From positions 1 to 34,997 of the forward strand of contig NZ_JAIXPP010000018.1 of NCBI RefSeq assembly GCF_027486195.1: a DNA stretch of 34,997 nucleotides, read 5' to 3'. This document shows, one piece after another, positions 19,002-27,736 of this stretch. The translations under genes and the position numbers were made by a program. The stretch comes from Novosphingobium sp. (GTDB lineage: Bacteria > Pseudomonadota > Alphaproteobacteria > Sphingomonadales > Sphingomonadaceae). The notes under the pieces were generated by a model that worked only from the letters and a program-made list of their open reading frames with translations, was not told where the DNA came from and ran no database searches. How positions within the stretch are numbered: the first letter of the stretch is position 1; every line of letters begins with the position of its first letter.

Positions 19002-19994
19002 ATGACCGAACAGAGCAAGATCCCGCTTCCCAAGGACACCTCCGAGGCCCGCTCGCTGATCGAGCGCGCGGCGGGGACCTTCGACTTGCGCGCCTTTCAG
19101 GCGCCGGTAGCGCCGAAACTGCCCGAACCGCGCGAGCGGCCCCCGATCACTTCCGAAGCGGCAGAACCTGCGCAGCCGGTGCAGCGCGGTGCCGCGCCGA
19201 CGCATCCGGCCGCGCCGCCGCCTGCTTTCGATGGCATCCCGGCGCGGCAGGCCTTTCGCGGTGCGTTCCACCCGGTCGACCGCAAGCATCTGCGCGAACA
19301 GTGCCTGATCGAGCCAGAGGGCCCGGTGACCGGCCTGCTGGAGGAATTCCGCATCGTGAAGCGCCAGCTCCTGATGACGGCGGCGGATTCGCGCGCCGGC
19401 AGGGGCGCGCGGCATGGCGAGCGCATTCTGGTGTGCTCGTCGCATCCGGGTGAGGGCAAGACCTTCTGCGCAGTCAATCTCGCGCTGTCGATGGCGGCGG
19501 AGAAAGACACCGAAGTGCTCCTCGTCGATGCCGATTTCGCGAAGCCCAGCGTGCTTTCCGCGCTGGGCCTGCCGGGTGGGCGCGGGCTGATGGACGCGCT
19601 GGCCGATCCCGCCATTGCGGTCGAGGACTGCATCATCGGCACCGACATTGCCGGACTCTTCGTGCTGCCTGCAGGCAATTCGACCGGGCATGACACCGAA
19701 CACCTGGCCTCCGCCTATACCGCGCAGGTCCTCGACCGGCTGACCTCCCAATCGCCCAACCGTATCGTCATCTTCGACAGCCCGCCGGTGCTTGCGGCAT
19801 CGCCCGCGTCCGAGCTTGCCCACCATGTCGGCCAGGCGCTGATGGTGGTGCGCGCCGATCAGACCGGCGAGGCCGCGCTGCGCGATGCTGTGGGCATCCT
19901 TGCGGGCTGCGAGGACATCAAACTGCTGCTCAACTGCACCCGCTTCTCACCCACTGGGCGCCGCTTCGGCTCCTACTACGGGTACAAGGAATGA
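19002..19994 (+). CDS. Tyrosine autokinase of the exopolysaccharide system
   Basis: A 330-residue cytoplasmic BY-kinase, the partner of the chain-length protein. Walker A is SSHPGEGKT (residues 146-154), Walker A' is LLVDADFAKP (173-182) and Walker B is RIVIFD (254-259). The C-terminus SYYGYKE holds a short tyrosine cluster (Tyr325, 326, 328) that may be autophosphorylated. The first ~100 residues are Pro/Ala rich and disordered. Cycles of tyrosine phosphorylation regulate polymerisation and export in such systems. The frame is open 35 codons upstream in the preceding gene, but the ATG at 19002 after GAGAAG is best. Its stop overlaps the next start in ATGA. It corresponds to the exosortase-linked tyrosine autokinase type. 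Confidence 0.93.
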   Translation: MTEQSKIPLPKDTSEARSLIERAAGTFDLRAFQAPVAPKLPEPRERPPITSEAAEPAQPVQRGAAPTHPAAPPPAFDGIPARQAFRGAFHPVDRKHLREQCLIEPEGPVTGLLEEFRIVKRQLLMTAADSRAGRGARHGERILVCSSHPGEGKTFCAVNLALSMAAEKDTEVLLVDADFAKPSVLSALGLPGGRGLMDALADPAIAVEDCIIGTDIAGLFVLPAGNSTGHDTEHLASAYTAQVLDRLTSQSPNRIVIFDSPPVLAASPASELAHHVGQALMVVRADQTGEAALRDAVGILAGCEDIKLLLNCTRFSPTGRRFGSYYGYKE

Positions 19995-21751
19995 CCATGG
20001 CGCGTACCTCGACCCATGTGTTCGTGGCCAGTGCGCTGGCAATGCTGCTGCTCTCCGGCGCGGCACATGCGCAGTCGCTGCCTTACGGCGATCCCGGCGA
20101 CAGCGAGGGGATCTCGAACGGGGACGGCGCGCCCTCGGGCGGCGATTCGGCCCGCGGTGGCGATTCCCGGCGCGGCGGACGCAGCATGGGCAGCGCGGGC
20201 GGTTCCGCCCGGGTGAAATTCCAGCCTTACATCGAGCTCAGCCAGAGCGTGCTTGCCCGCCTTGAGCCGGTGCACGATGTGCTGACCTATTCGAGCGTTG
20301 CGGTCGGCGTCGACATGTCGCTCGCGGGGCGGCGGACCGAAGGCGCGGTCTCGGTGCGCTATGAGCGGCGCTTTGCCGAGAGCGGCAACATCGTCAGCAA
20401 CGATACGATTTCGGGTCTTGCCCGCGTGCGCCACGATCTCATCCCGCGCGAACTGACGATCGAGGCGGGCGGCCTTGCCACGCGCACCCGGTTCGATGCG
20501 AGCGGTGCTTCGCGTCTCGGCTCGGTGGAAACGGGTGACCGGGTCGCGCAGGTCTATTCGCTCTATGCGGGCCCTGCGGTTTCGACCCATGTCGGTGAAG
20601 TCGCACTCAAGGGTTCCTATCTCGTCGGCTATACCAAGGTGAACACGCCGCGCCTGCCGGTGACAGGGCTGCCCCCCGGCCAGCCGCAGCCGCAGGGCGA
20701 CATCTTCAATCACTCGGTGGCGCAGTCCGCGCAGGTCTCCGCCGGGGTGGCGCCGGGCACGGTGCTGCCGATCGGCCTCACCGCGAGCGCCGGCTACAAC
20801 CAGGAAGACATCGCCAACCTCGACCAGCGCGTGCGCGAACTGCGCGCGGGCGTCCAGGCGACGCTGCCGATCAATTCGGAACTGGCGCTGATCGGTGATG
20901 TCGGCTGGCAGGACGTGAAGGTTTCCTCGCGCGATGCGGTGCGTGGGCCGGGCGGCGTGCCGGTGGTCGGCAGCGACGGCCGCTATGTGACTGACAAGTC
21001 CAAGCCCCGCCAGATCGCCTATGACGTGACCGGGCTGACCTGGGATGTCGGCGTGATGTGGCGCCCCAGCCGGCGCACCTCGCTGAGCGCCTTCGTCGGC
21101 CGCCGCTATGACAGCATGACCTATTACGGTTCGCTCTCCTACACGCCCAACGCGCGCAATGCGTTGCAGATCGACGTGTTCGATGCGGTGAGCGGTTTCG
21201 GATCGACGGTGGGCAACGCCGTGCGCGGCCTGCCGACGGACTTCACGGCGGATCGCAATCCGTTCAGCGGTGATATCTCGGGCTGCGCGGCGGGTGCGCA
21301 GAGCGGCGGCTGTGTCAACGGCGCGCTGGGTTCGATCGCATCGGCGGCGTTCCGCAACCGGGGCGTGTCGGCATCCTACAGCCATCAGCTCGGCAAGCTG
21401 CGCATGGGGCTGGGCGTGGGTTATCTGCGCCGCAAGTTCATCGGCGCGAACGGCACGGTGCTCGCCTCCGCCAATGGCCGCACGGATCAGACATTCTACG
21501 TGAACGGGCAGATTTCAGGGCCGATCGACCGGCTCACTTCCTTCACCGTCGCGGTCTACGACAGCTGGTACAAATCCGGTGTTTCGGATCTGGCCGACGT
21601 GAATTCCATCGGCGTCAACGCAGGCCTCACCCACCAGTTCACGCAGCGGCTGGTCGGCAATGCCGGGGTCGGGCTCGATGCGCTCAACCGCAAGGCTTTC
21701 GCTGACGATGTGATCGCCACCGGTCAGGTCGGCCTGCGCTACAACTTCTGA
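19991..21751 (+). CDS. Outer-membrane beta-barrel protein, exosortase/PEP-CTERM locus type
   Basis: A 586-residue secreted protein with a clear signal peptide (cleavage likely after AHA in SGAAHAQS). A Gly/Ser/Asp-rich low-complexity segment of about 40 residues follows (roughly 33-75). The rest has the alternating pattern and aromatic-ended strands of an outer-membrane beta-barrel, finishing with VGLRYNF, a C-terminal Phe as used by the BAM machinery. It resembles the uncharacterised proteins found next to the kinase in PEP-CTERM/EPS loci. It may act as a porin or anchor for the exopolysaccharide. The start can be the ATG at 19991, overlapping the kinase stop by four bases, or the ATG six bases later. 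Function is not known; the barrel call is inference from pattern and context. Confidence 0.82.
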   Translation: MTMARTSTHVFVASALAMLLLSGAAHAQSLPYGDPGDSEGISNGDGAPSGGDSARGGDSRRGGRSMGSAGGSARVKFQPYIELSQSVLARLEPVHDVLTYSSVAVGVDMSLAGRRTEGAVSVRYERRFAESGNIVSNDTISGLARVRHDLIPRELTIEAGGLATRTRFDASGASRLGSVETGDRVAQVYSLYAGPAVSTHVGEVALKGSYLVGYTKVNTPRLPVTGLPPGQPQPQGDIFNHSVAQSAQVSAGVAPGTVLPIGLTASAGYNQEDIANLDQRVRELRAGVQATLPINSELALIGDVGWQDVKVSSRDAVRGPGGVPVVGSDGRYVTDKSKPRQIAYDVTGLTWDVGVMWRPSRRTSLSAFVGRRYDSMTYYGSLSYTPNARNALQIDVFDAVSGFGSTVGNAVRGLPTDFTADRNPFSGDISGCAAGAQSGGCVNGALGSIASAAFRNRGVSASYSHQLGKLRMGLGVGYLRRKFIGANGTVLASANGRTDQTFYVNGQISGPIDRLTSFTVAVYDSWYKSGVSDLADVNSIGVNAGLTHQFTQRLVGNAGVGLDALNRKAFADDVIATGQVGLRYNF

Positions 21752-21769
21752 TAAAGGGCGTCCCCCAAG

Positions 21770-22960
21770 ATGTACGATACGTTCTACCAGCTGACCGGAC
21801 GGCCTTTCCAGCTTACCCCCGATCCGGAGTTCTATTTCGAGAGCGGAACGCACCGCAAGGCATTGTCCTACCTTGGTTATGGCCTTGCACAAGGTGAAGG
21901 CTTCATCGTCATTACCGGGGCCGTGGGGGCGGGTAAATCGACGCTGGCCGCGCATCTCCTGGCCACGATCGACCGCCAGCGGCTGACCGCGGCGCAGATC
22001 GTGACGAGCCGGCTCGATGGCGGCGAGATGGTCCACATGGCCGCGCGCGCGTTCGGGATCGCCGTGAGCGGGCACGACAAGGCGAGCGCGCTCGGGCTGA
22101 TCGAGGCGTTCCTGCACGACGAAGCGCGCGCCGGCCGCCGCTGCCTGCTGGTGGTGGACGAGACGCAGAACCTTTCGATCGAGGCGCTGGAAGAGCTGCG
22201 CATGCTCTCCAACTTCCAGCTGGGCGCGCATCCGCTGCTGCAGATTCTGCTGCTGGGCCAGCCCGAATTCCGCGATCTGCTGCAGAACTCGCCGCGGCTG
22301 GAGCAGCTGCGCCAGCGCGTGATCGCGACGCACCACCTTGAGGCGATGGAGCCCCGCGAAGTCGGCCCCTATGTGATGCACCGCCTGGCCTGCGTGGGTT
22401 GGAGCGGCAACCCGGCGTTCGAAGAACGCGTGTTCGCCGATCTTGCCCGTACCACCGGCTGCTTGCCGCGCCGGATCAATCAGGTGGTCGGCCGCCTGCT
22501 GCTGATGGGCGCGGTCGAGCAGAAGTCGCAGATCGACAGCGCCATGCTGGCCGAAGTGATTGCCGATCTGGAGCGCGATGGCACGCTGGCCGATCCGGCA
22601 GCACCCGCACCTGCGCCCGCTCCGCTGATCGCGCCGGAAGCGCCTGCAGCATCGGTCGCCGCCATTCCCGCTGCCGCGATTGCCGGTCTTGCAGGCCTTC
22701 AGCAAGCCATTTCGGGACATGCCGAGCAGATCACCGAACTCCAGAAGGCCGTGCTCGAGCTGGCTGACATGCCGGCCCAGCCGATGGTGGTTACCGCCAC
22801 GGACGCGCGGTTCGAGACGCTTGAAGCCATGCTCGGCGCGCTGCAGCAGCGGATCGTGGCGCTCGAAGCACGCGGCGCGGAGCAGGAACAGGCGATTCGC
22901 CATGTGCTGACAATGCTGATCGAGTGGCTCGAAAGCGAAACGCCGCGGCGCGCGGCCTGA
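21770..22960 (+). CDS. XrtA-associated ATPase (ExeA/GspA-like)
   Basis: A 396-residue cytoplasmic ATPase of the AAA type related to ExeA/GspA and TniB. It starts MYDTFYQLTGRPFQLTPDPEFYF, the conserved opening of this family. Walker A is GAVGAGKST (50-58) and Walker B is LLVVDE (126-131), and arginines in LPRRINQ complete the ATP site. Residues ~275-300 are an Ala/Pro linker. The last ~100 residues form a heptad-like helical segment (ISGHAEQITELQKAVLELA, then ETLEAMLGALQQRIVALEARG), a likely coiled coil for protein contacts. Its role in the exopolysaccharide system is not established; it may remodel the envelope or help assembly. It follows the barrel gene by 18 bases and precedes the deacetylase by 15. 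Confidence 0.9.
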   Translation: MYDTFYQLTGRPFQLTPDPEFYFESGTHRKALSYLGYGLAQGEGFIVITGAVGAGKSTLAAHLLATIDRQRLTAAQIVTSRLDGGEMVHMAARAFGIAVSGHDKASALGLIEAFLHDEARAGRRCLLVVDETQNLSIEALEELRMLSNFQLGAHPLLQILLLGQPEFRDLLQNSPRLEQLRQRVIATHHLEAMEPREVGPYVMHRLACVGWSGNPAFEERVFADLARTTGCLPRRINQVVGRLLLMGAVEQKSQIDSAMLAEVIADLERDGTLADPAAPAPAPAPLIAPEAPAASVAAIPAAAIAGLAGLQQAISGHAEQITELQKAVLELADMPAQPMVVTATDARFETLEAMLGALQQRIVALEARGAEQEQAIRHVLTMLIEWLESETPRRAA

Positions 22961-22975
22961 AGGAGCGATGGCGCC

Positions 22976-23881
22976 ATGTCCCGCCCCGATCTTGGTCATC
23001 CGCAGCCCTCGGGTGCCGTGCTCAACGGCATGTCGGTCGATGTCGAGGACTGGTTCCAGGTCGGCGCGTTCGAACATGTGATCGGGCGCGGTGAATGGGA
23101 CGGGCTGGATCAGCGCGTCGAGGCGAACTGTGACCGCGTGCTCGCGCTGTTTGACGAGGCCGGTGTCAAGGCGACATTCTTCACGCTCGGCTGGGTAGCG
23201 GAGAAGCACTCCGCGATGATGCGCCGGATCGCCGCGCAGGGCCACGAGATCGCCAGCCACGGTTGGGACCACAAGCGCGTGTTTGCGATGGGCGAGGTGG
23301 CTTTTGCCGAGGATATCGCGCGGGCGCGCGCCGTGCTGGAAGATACCAGCGGCAGCGCGGTGACCGGCTACCGCGCGCCGAGCTTTTCGATCGATGCGCG
23401 CACGCCCTGGGCACACGAAGTGCTCGCGCGGCACGGCTATGCCTATTCCTCCAGCGTCGCGCCGATTGTGCATGATCACTATGGCTGGCGCGAAGCGCCG
23501 CGCTTTGCGTTCCGCCCGGTGGCAGGCTCTCCGCTGGTCGAAGTGCCGGTGACGACAGTGGAACTGGCCGGACGGCGCATGGCGGCAGGCGGCGGCGGGT
23601 TCTTCCGCTTGCTGCCCTATGCTGTCTCGTACTGGGCGGTAGACCGGGTCAATCGGCATGAGGGGCGCCCGGCGGCGTTCTACTTCCATCCGTGGGAAGT
23701 CGATCCCGATCAGCCGCGCCGAACCGATGCGCCGCTGCGTTCGCGCTTTCGGCATTACACCAATCTTTCGGTCATGGCGCCCAAGCTCCGGAAGCTGCTC
23801 GGCGCGTTCCAGTGGGGGCGCATGGATGCGGTGGTTGCTGCCGAGGCCGCGCGGCTTGATGCCGAGCAGGTTGCGGCATGA
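22976..23881 (+). CDS. Polysaccharide deacetylase (NodB-type, DUF3473), XrtA system
   Basis: A 301-residue carbohydrate esterase family 4 deacetylase with a C-terminal DUF3473 domain. The catalytic and metal-binding motifs are present: MSVDVEDWFQ (Asp24-type acid within DVED), ASHGWDH (the metal-binding HxxxH-type region, about 94-99) and GYRAPSFSID (131-140). FYFHPWE near residue 235 supplies the last histidine. It should remove N-acetyl groups from the sugar polymer or its lipid-linked precursor. There is no signal peptide, so it could act in the cytosol or reach the membrane through partners. Its stop overlaps the next gene start in ATGA. Start is the ATG at 22976; an ATG eight bases upstream is out of frame. 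Confidence 0.93.
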   Translation: MSRPDLGHPQPSGAVLNGMSVDVEDWFQVGAFEHVIGRGEWDGLDQRVEANCDRVLALFDEAGVKATFFTLGWVAEKHSAMMRRIAAQGHEIASHGWDHKRVFAMGEVAFAEDIARARAVLEDTSGSAVTGYRAPSFSIDARTPWAHEVLARHGYAYSSSVAPIVHDHYGWREAPRFAFRPVAGSPLVEVPVTTVELAGRRMAAGGGGFFRLLPYAVSYWAVDRVNRHEGRPAAFYFHPWEVDPDQPRRTDAPLRSRFRHYTNLSVMAPKLRKLLGAFQWGRMDAVVAAEAARLDAEQVAA

Positions 23882-24939
23882 ACGCACCCTTTCGGCCGTC
23901 GCTGACCCGGGTCCGCCTTGCCGATCCGGGAGATCGGGGCGCAATCGTGCGCTTTGTGGCGGAGGCTGACGGCGCGACGCCGTTCCATCGGCCTGAATGG
24001 CTGGATGCGGTGACGTTCGCGGCAGGGCATCCGGCGCATGTTCTGCTCGCCGAGCGCGAAGGGGCAATCGCGGCGCTGCTGCCGCTCCATGCCGTGCATT
24101 CGCCGCTGTTTGGCCGTGCACTGGTCTCGACCGGATTTGCTGTCGGCGGCGGTCTGTTGGGCGATGCGGACGCTGCGCCTGATCTCTTTGCAGCGGCCAC
24201 CGAACTCGCCCGGCGCCTGACTTGCCCGACCGTCGAACTACGCGGCGGCACGATGCCGGAGGATTCTGCCTGGCACATCAAGCGCGACAGCCACGCCGGT
24301 TTCGTCGCGCCGCTTGCTGTGGATGACGAGGCGCAGCTCACATGGATCCCGCGCAAGCAGCGCGCCGAAGTGCGCAAGGGGCTGGGACACGCGATGGAGA
24401 TTCGCGTCGGCCGCGATAGGCAGGACCGGGACTGGCACTACGCCGTCTATGCCGAATCCGTGCGCAATCTGGGCACGCCGGTGTTTCCGCGCGCCCTGTT
24501 CGAGGCGGTGATGGATGCGTTCGGCGAGGATGCCGACATTCTGACCGTGCTGCACGAGGGCCGCGCGGTGGCGTCGGTGCTCAGCCTCTATCATCGCGGC
24601 GCGGTGATGCCCTACTGGGGCGGCGGGGTGCATGCAGCGCGCGCGCTTCGGGCGAATGACGTCATGTATTACGCGCTGATGTGCCATGCGCGGCGGAAGG
24701 GCTGTGATCGCTTCGATTTCGGGCGCTCCAAGACCGATACCGGCGCCTATGACTTCAAGCGCAACTGGGGCTTCGCGCCGCAGCCGCTGAGCTATGCCGT
24801 GTGGAGCGCCGATGGCGCACCGCCGCGCGATGTCAATCCGCTGAGCCCGCGCTACAAGGCGAAGATCGCGCTGTGGCAGAAGCTGCCGCTGGGCATCGCC
24901 AACCGGATCGGGCCGTTCATCGCGCAGGGGCTCGCATGA
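23878..24939 (+). CDS. FemAB-like protein, XrtA/PEP-CTERM system-associated
   Basis: A 353-residue protein of the FemAB-related group with tandem GNAT-like domains. The C-terminal half carries IPRKQRAEVRKGLGHAMEI, FPRALFEAVMDAFGEDADILTVLHEGRAVASVLSLYH and CDRFDFGRSKTDTGAYDFKRNWGF, all characteristic. FemAB enzymes attach amino acids from aminoacyl-tRNA to cell-wall precursors. In exosortase loci the acceptor is not known but may be the exopolysaccharide or its lipid carrier. The protein is soluble, with no membrane segment. Start and stop both overlap neighbours by four bases (ATGA on each side), so translation is coupled to the deacetylase and the glycosyltransferase. It is a second acyl/aminoacyl-transfer gene in this system, alongside the one at 12714. 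Confidence 0.9.
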   Translation: MNAPFRPSLTRVRLADPGDRGAIVRFVAEADGATPFHRPEWLDAVTFAAGHPAHVLLAEREGAIAALLPLHAVHSPLFGRALVSTGFAVGGGLLGDADAAPDLFAAATELARRLTCPTVELRGGTMPEDSAWHIKRDSHAGFVAPLAVDDEAQLTWIPRKQRAEVRKGLGHAMEIRVGRDRQDRDWHYAVYAESVRNLGTPVFPRALFEAVMDAFGEDADILTVLHEGRAVASVLSLYHRGAVMPYWGGGVHAARALRANDVMYYALMCHARRKGCDRFDFGRSKTDTGAYDFKRNWGFAPQPLSYAVWSADGAPPRDVNPLSPRYKAKIALWQKLPLGIANRIGPFIAQGLA

Positions 24940-26162
24940 GCGAGGTCCTGTTCCTCGCGCACCGTGTGCCCTTTCCGCCCGACCGGGGGGACAAGATCCG
25001 CTCCAACCACCTGCTGCGCCGGATCGCGGAAATCGCGCCGGTGCATGTGGGCGCGCTGGCCGATGATGCGGCGGACCTCGCGCAGGAAGGCGCAGTCGCC
25101 GCGATTGCGACCAGCCACTGCATCGTGCGCCGCAGTGCGCCGCTTCCGCTCGCAGCACTTGCAGCACTGGGGCAGGGGCTGCCGGTCAGCCTGGCCGCGT
25201 TTGCCTCTGCCAAGTTGCAGCGCTGGGTGCATCAATTGCTGGAGACCCGCCCGATTTCGGCGATCTTCGTGTTTTCCGGGCAGATGGCCCAATATGTGCC
25301 GCCAGAGTTCCGGGGGCGGGTGGTGATGGATTTCGTCGACGTCGATTCGGCGAAGTTTGAAGCCTATTCCCAGACCGGCGCGCTGCCGCGCCGGCTGCTC
25401 TATGCCCGCGAGGCGCGGCTGCTGCGCCGGTTCGAGGAACTGGCGGCGCGCCGCGCGACAACGAGCCTCTTCATCAGCCGCGAGGAGCGCGCGCTGTTCG
25501 AAAGCCGGCTGACCGGAAGCGCGCGGCCAGATGTGCGCGCGCTGGGCAATGGCATCGATACCGAACTGTTCGATCCGGCGATGGTCGAACCCGCACCGGA
25601 ACTGTCGGGCGAAGGCCCCGGCATCGTGTTCACCGGGCAGATGGACTATCCGCCCAACGTGACTGCGGTGGAGCTCTTCGCGCACGAAGTGATGCCGCGC
25701 ATCCGGGCGGTCCATCCGGCGGCGTGCTTCGCCATCGTCGGCCGTGCGCCAACGGCTGCGGTGCGGGCGCTTGAGGGGATCAATGGCACTTTCGTGACCG
25801 GCGCTGTTGCCGATGTGCGACCGTGGTTGGCGGGGGCTGATCTGGTCACCGCGCCGCTGCTCATCGCGCGCGGGGTGCAGAACAAGGTGCTCGAGGCGAT
25901 GGCCATGGCGCGCCCGGTGCTGCTGACGCCTGCTGCGGCGACGGGCATCGGCGGGGCCGACGGGGAGCACTTCGCGCTGGCCGAGGCACCCTTGGCACTA
26001 GCGGATCGCGCGCTGGCGCTGCTGGCGGACCGCGCTGCGGCCGCCGCCCTGGGCGCTGCGGCCCGGCGCTTCGTCGTGGCCGAATGCGGCTGGGACCGCG
26101 TGCTGGCGCCCTTGCGCGAACTGATCGCCGGTCCGCTGGAGTCTGCGGCCGATGCTGCCTGA
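24936..26162 (+). CDS. Glycosyltransferase, PEP-CTERM/EpsH1 system type (GT4-like)
   Basis: A 408-residue family 4-like glycosyltransferase. The N-terminus SEVLFLAHRVPFPPDRGDKIRSNHLLRRIAE is the acceptor-binding domain opening typical of this family. The C-terminal donor domain has GIVFTGQMDYPPNV and RGVQNKVLEAMAMARPVLLTP, with the conserved E-x7-E-like site. It should transfer a sugar to the growing lipid-linked repeat unit on the cytoplasmic side. The frame is open 45 codons upstream but that part belongs to the preceding gene; the ATG at 24936 overlaps its stop in ATGA. It overlaps the exosortase gene by 11 bases at the 3' end. The sugar cannot be deduced. This is the only glycosyltransferase in the window. 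Confidence 0.9.
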   Translation: MSEVLFLAHRVPFPPDRGDKIRSNHLLRRIAEIAPVHVGALADDAADLAQEGAVAAIATSHCIVRRSAPLPLAALAALGQGLPVSLAAFASAKLQRWVHQLLETRPISAIFVFSGQMAQYVPPEFRGRVVMDFVDVDSAKFEAYSQTGALPRRLLYAREARLLRRFEELAARRATTSLFISREERALFESRLTGSARPDVRALGNGIDTELFDPAMVEPAPELSGEGPGIVFTGQMDYPPNVTAVELFAHEVMPRIRAVHPAACFAIVGRAPTAAVRALEGINGTFVTGAVADVRPWLAGADLVTAPLLIARGVQNKVLEAMAMARPVLLTPAAATGIGGADGEHFALAEAPLALADRALALLADRAAAAALGAAARRFVVAECGWDRVLAPLRELIAGPLESAADAA

Positions 26163-27726
26163 AAGCGCGCTTCCGGCGCGGCCCCAAGGCCTGCTGACGC
26201 GCCTGTTTGCGCGCGTGCCGGGCCACTGGCGCGCGCCGTTGATCCGGCTGGCCGCGGTGTGGCTGGCGCTGATCGTCCTGTTCCTCGGCGATTGGCGCGA
26301 CATGGCCTGGCAGTGGTGGGAGAGTTCCACCTACAACCATATCCTGCTCATTCCGCCGATCCTCGGTTGGCTCGCCATGCAGCGCGGCGCCGAAACCGCT
26401 CAGATCGTGCCGCGTGCCTGGTGGCCGGGTCTGATCGTGACGGGCGGAGCGGTGTTCCTATGGGTGCTGGGCGACTTTTCGGGGCTCAATCTGGCACGGC
26501 AGCTGGCGGTCGTGGTGATGCTGCAAGGGGCGGCGCTGGCGCTGCTGGGGCCGCGGGTCGCTGCCGCACAGCTCTTTCCGCTGGGCTACATGCTCACGCT
26601 GGTGCCTTTTGGCGATGAGCTGATCCCGTTTCTCCAGATGATCACCGCCAAGCTGACCATGCTGCTGCTGGCGCTGAGCCAGATCCCGGCAACGATCGAC
26701 GGCGTGTTCATCACCACGCGCTTCGGCTACTTCGAAGTGGCGGAGGCCTGTTCCGGGGTGAAGTTCCTGATCGCGATGCTCGCCTATGGCGCGCTTGTCT
26801 CCAACGTCTGCTTTGCGAGCTGGCGGCGCCGGGCGGGCTTCATGGCGCTGTCGCTGGTGGTGCCGGTGCTTGCGAACGGCGTGAGGGCGTGGGGTACGGT
26901 CTATATCGCCAGCTGGCGCGGGATCGAATTTGCCGCAAGCTTTGACCACATCTTCTATGGCTGGGTGTTCTTCGCACTGGTCATGGGGCTGGTCATGGCT
27001 GTTGGTTGGCGGTTCTTCGACCGCAAGATCGATGCGCCGCTGGTCGACGGGGCGGCCATTGCAGCCTCACCGCTGCTGGCGCGGCTGGAGCGCATGGCAC
27101 TGCCCACCACGGCTGCGCTTGGCGGGATCGCCGCCCTCGCTCTGGCGGGCCTTGCCTGGAGCGCGGCGGCAAGCCGGATCGCAGCACCCATGCCAGACCT
27201 TATCGCGCTTCAGACAGTACCTGGCTGGCAGTTCGACAACGGCAGCCCGAACTCTGAGTGGCACCCGCTCCACGGCGGCGCCGATCACCGGCTGGTGGCG
27301 CGCTACACCGATGGCAAGGGCCACGTGGTCGATATGTCCTTTGCGCTCTACGCCGCGCAAGGCGATGGCAAGGAGGCCGGGGGCTTTGGCCAGGGCGCCT
27401 TGCCGCTCGGCAGCCGCTGGGCGTGGGAGGAGCCGGGCCCGGGCTTTGCCGATGCCCGCAGCGACGTGATTCAGGCGCCGGGCCCGATCCACCGCCTTGC
27501 CGTGACCTGGCTGCGCAGCGGTGATCTGCTGACAGGGAGCAACACCCGGCTCAAGCTCGCCAACATGGAGGACCGCCTTCTGCTGCGCGCGCGCCCGACG
27601 ATGACCTTGATTCTTTCCGCCGAGGCCGGCGAGGGCGCGCCGCCGCCCGATGAATCGATCCGCAGCTTCCTTGCCGCCACCGGCCCCATCGCGCCGTGGA
27701 TGGACCGCACGGCGCGCGTCCGGTAA
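26152..27726 (+). CDS. xrtA: Exosortase A fused to an EpsI domain
   Basis: A 524-residue inner-membrane transpeptidase-like protease, the core of the system. The N-terminal ~290 residues are an exosortase with about eight helices and the three catalytic residues in the expected places: Cys200 in EACSGVKFL, Arg245 in ANGVRAWGTV and His266 in FDHIFYGW. After a spacer (residues ~290-345, one further helix at about 314-332) comes a periplasmic EpsI-like domain beginning near APMPDLIALQTVPGW and containing VDMSFALYAAQG and LLRARPTM. Exosortase A recognises PEP-CTERM tails and cuts them at the membrane. Start is the ATG at 26152, overlapping the glycosyltransferase by 11 bases. The gene is intact, and the fusion is normal for the family. 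Confidence 0.95.
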   Translation: MLPESALPARPQGLLTRLFARVPGHWRAPLIRLAAVWLALIVLFLGDWRDMAWQWWESSTYNHILLIPPILGWLAMQRGAETAQIVPRAWWPGLIVTGGAVFLWVLGDFSGLNLARQLAVVVMLQGAALALLGPRVAAAQLFPLGYMLTLVPFGDELIPFLQMITAKLTMLLLALSQIPATIDGVFITTRFGYFEVAEACSGVKFLIAMLAYGALVSNVCFASWRRRAGFMALSLVVPVLANGVRAWGTVYIASWRGIEFAASFDHIFYGWVFFALVMGLVMAVGWRFFDRKIDAPLVDGAAIAASPLLARLERMALPTTAALGGIAALALAGLAWSAAASRIAAPMPDLIALQTVPGWQFDNGSPNSEWHPLHGGADHRLVARYTDGKGHVVDMSFALYAAQGDGKEAGGFGQGALPLGSRWAWEEPGPGFADARSDVIQAPGPIHRLAVTWLRSGDLLTGSNTRLKLANMEDRLLLRARPTMTLILSAEAGEGAPPPDESIRSFLAATGPIAPWMDRTARVR

Positions 27727-27736
27727 GCGCTGGCTT

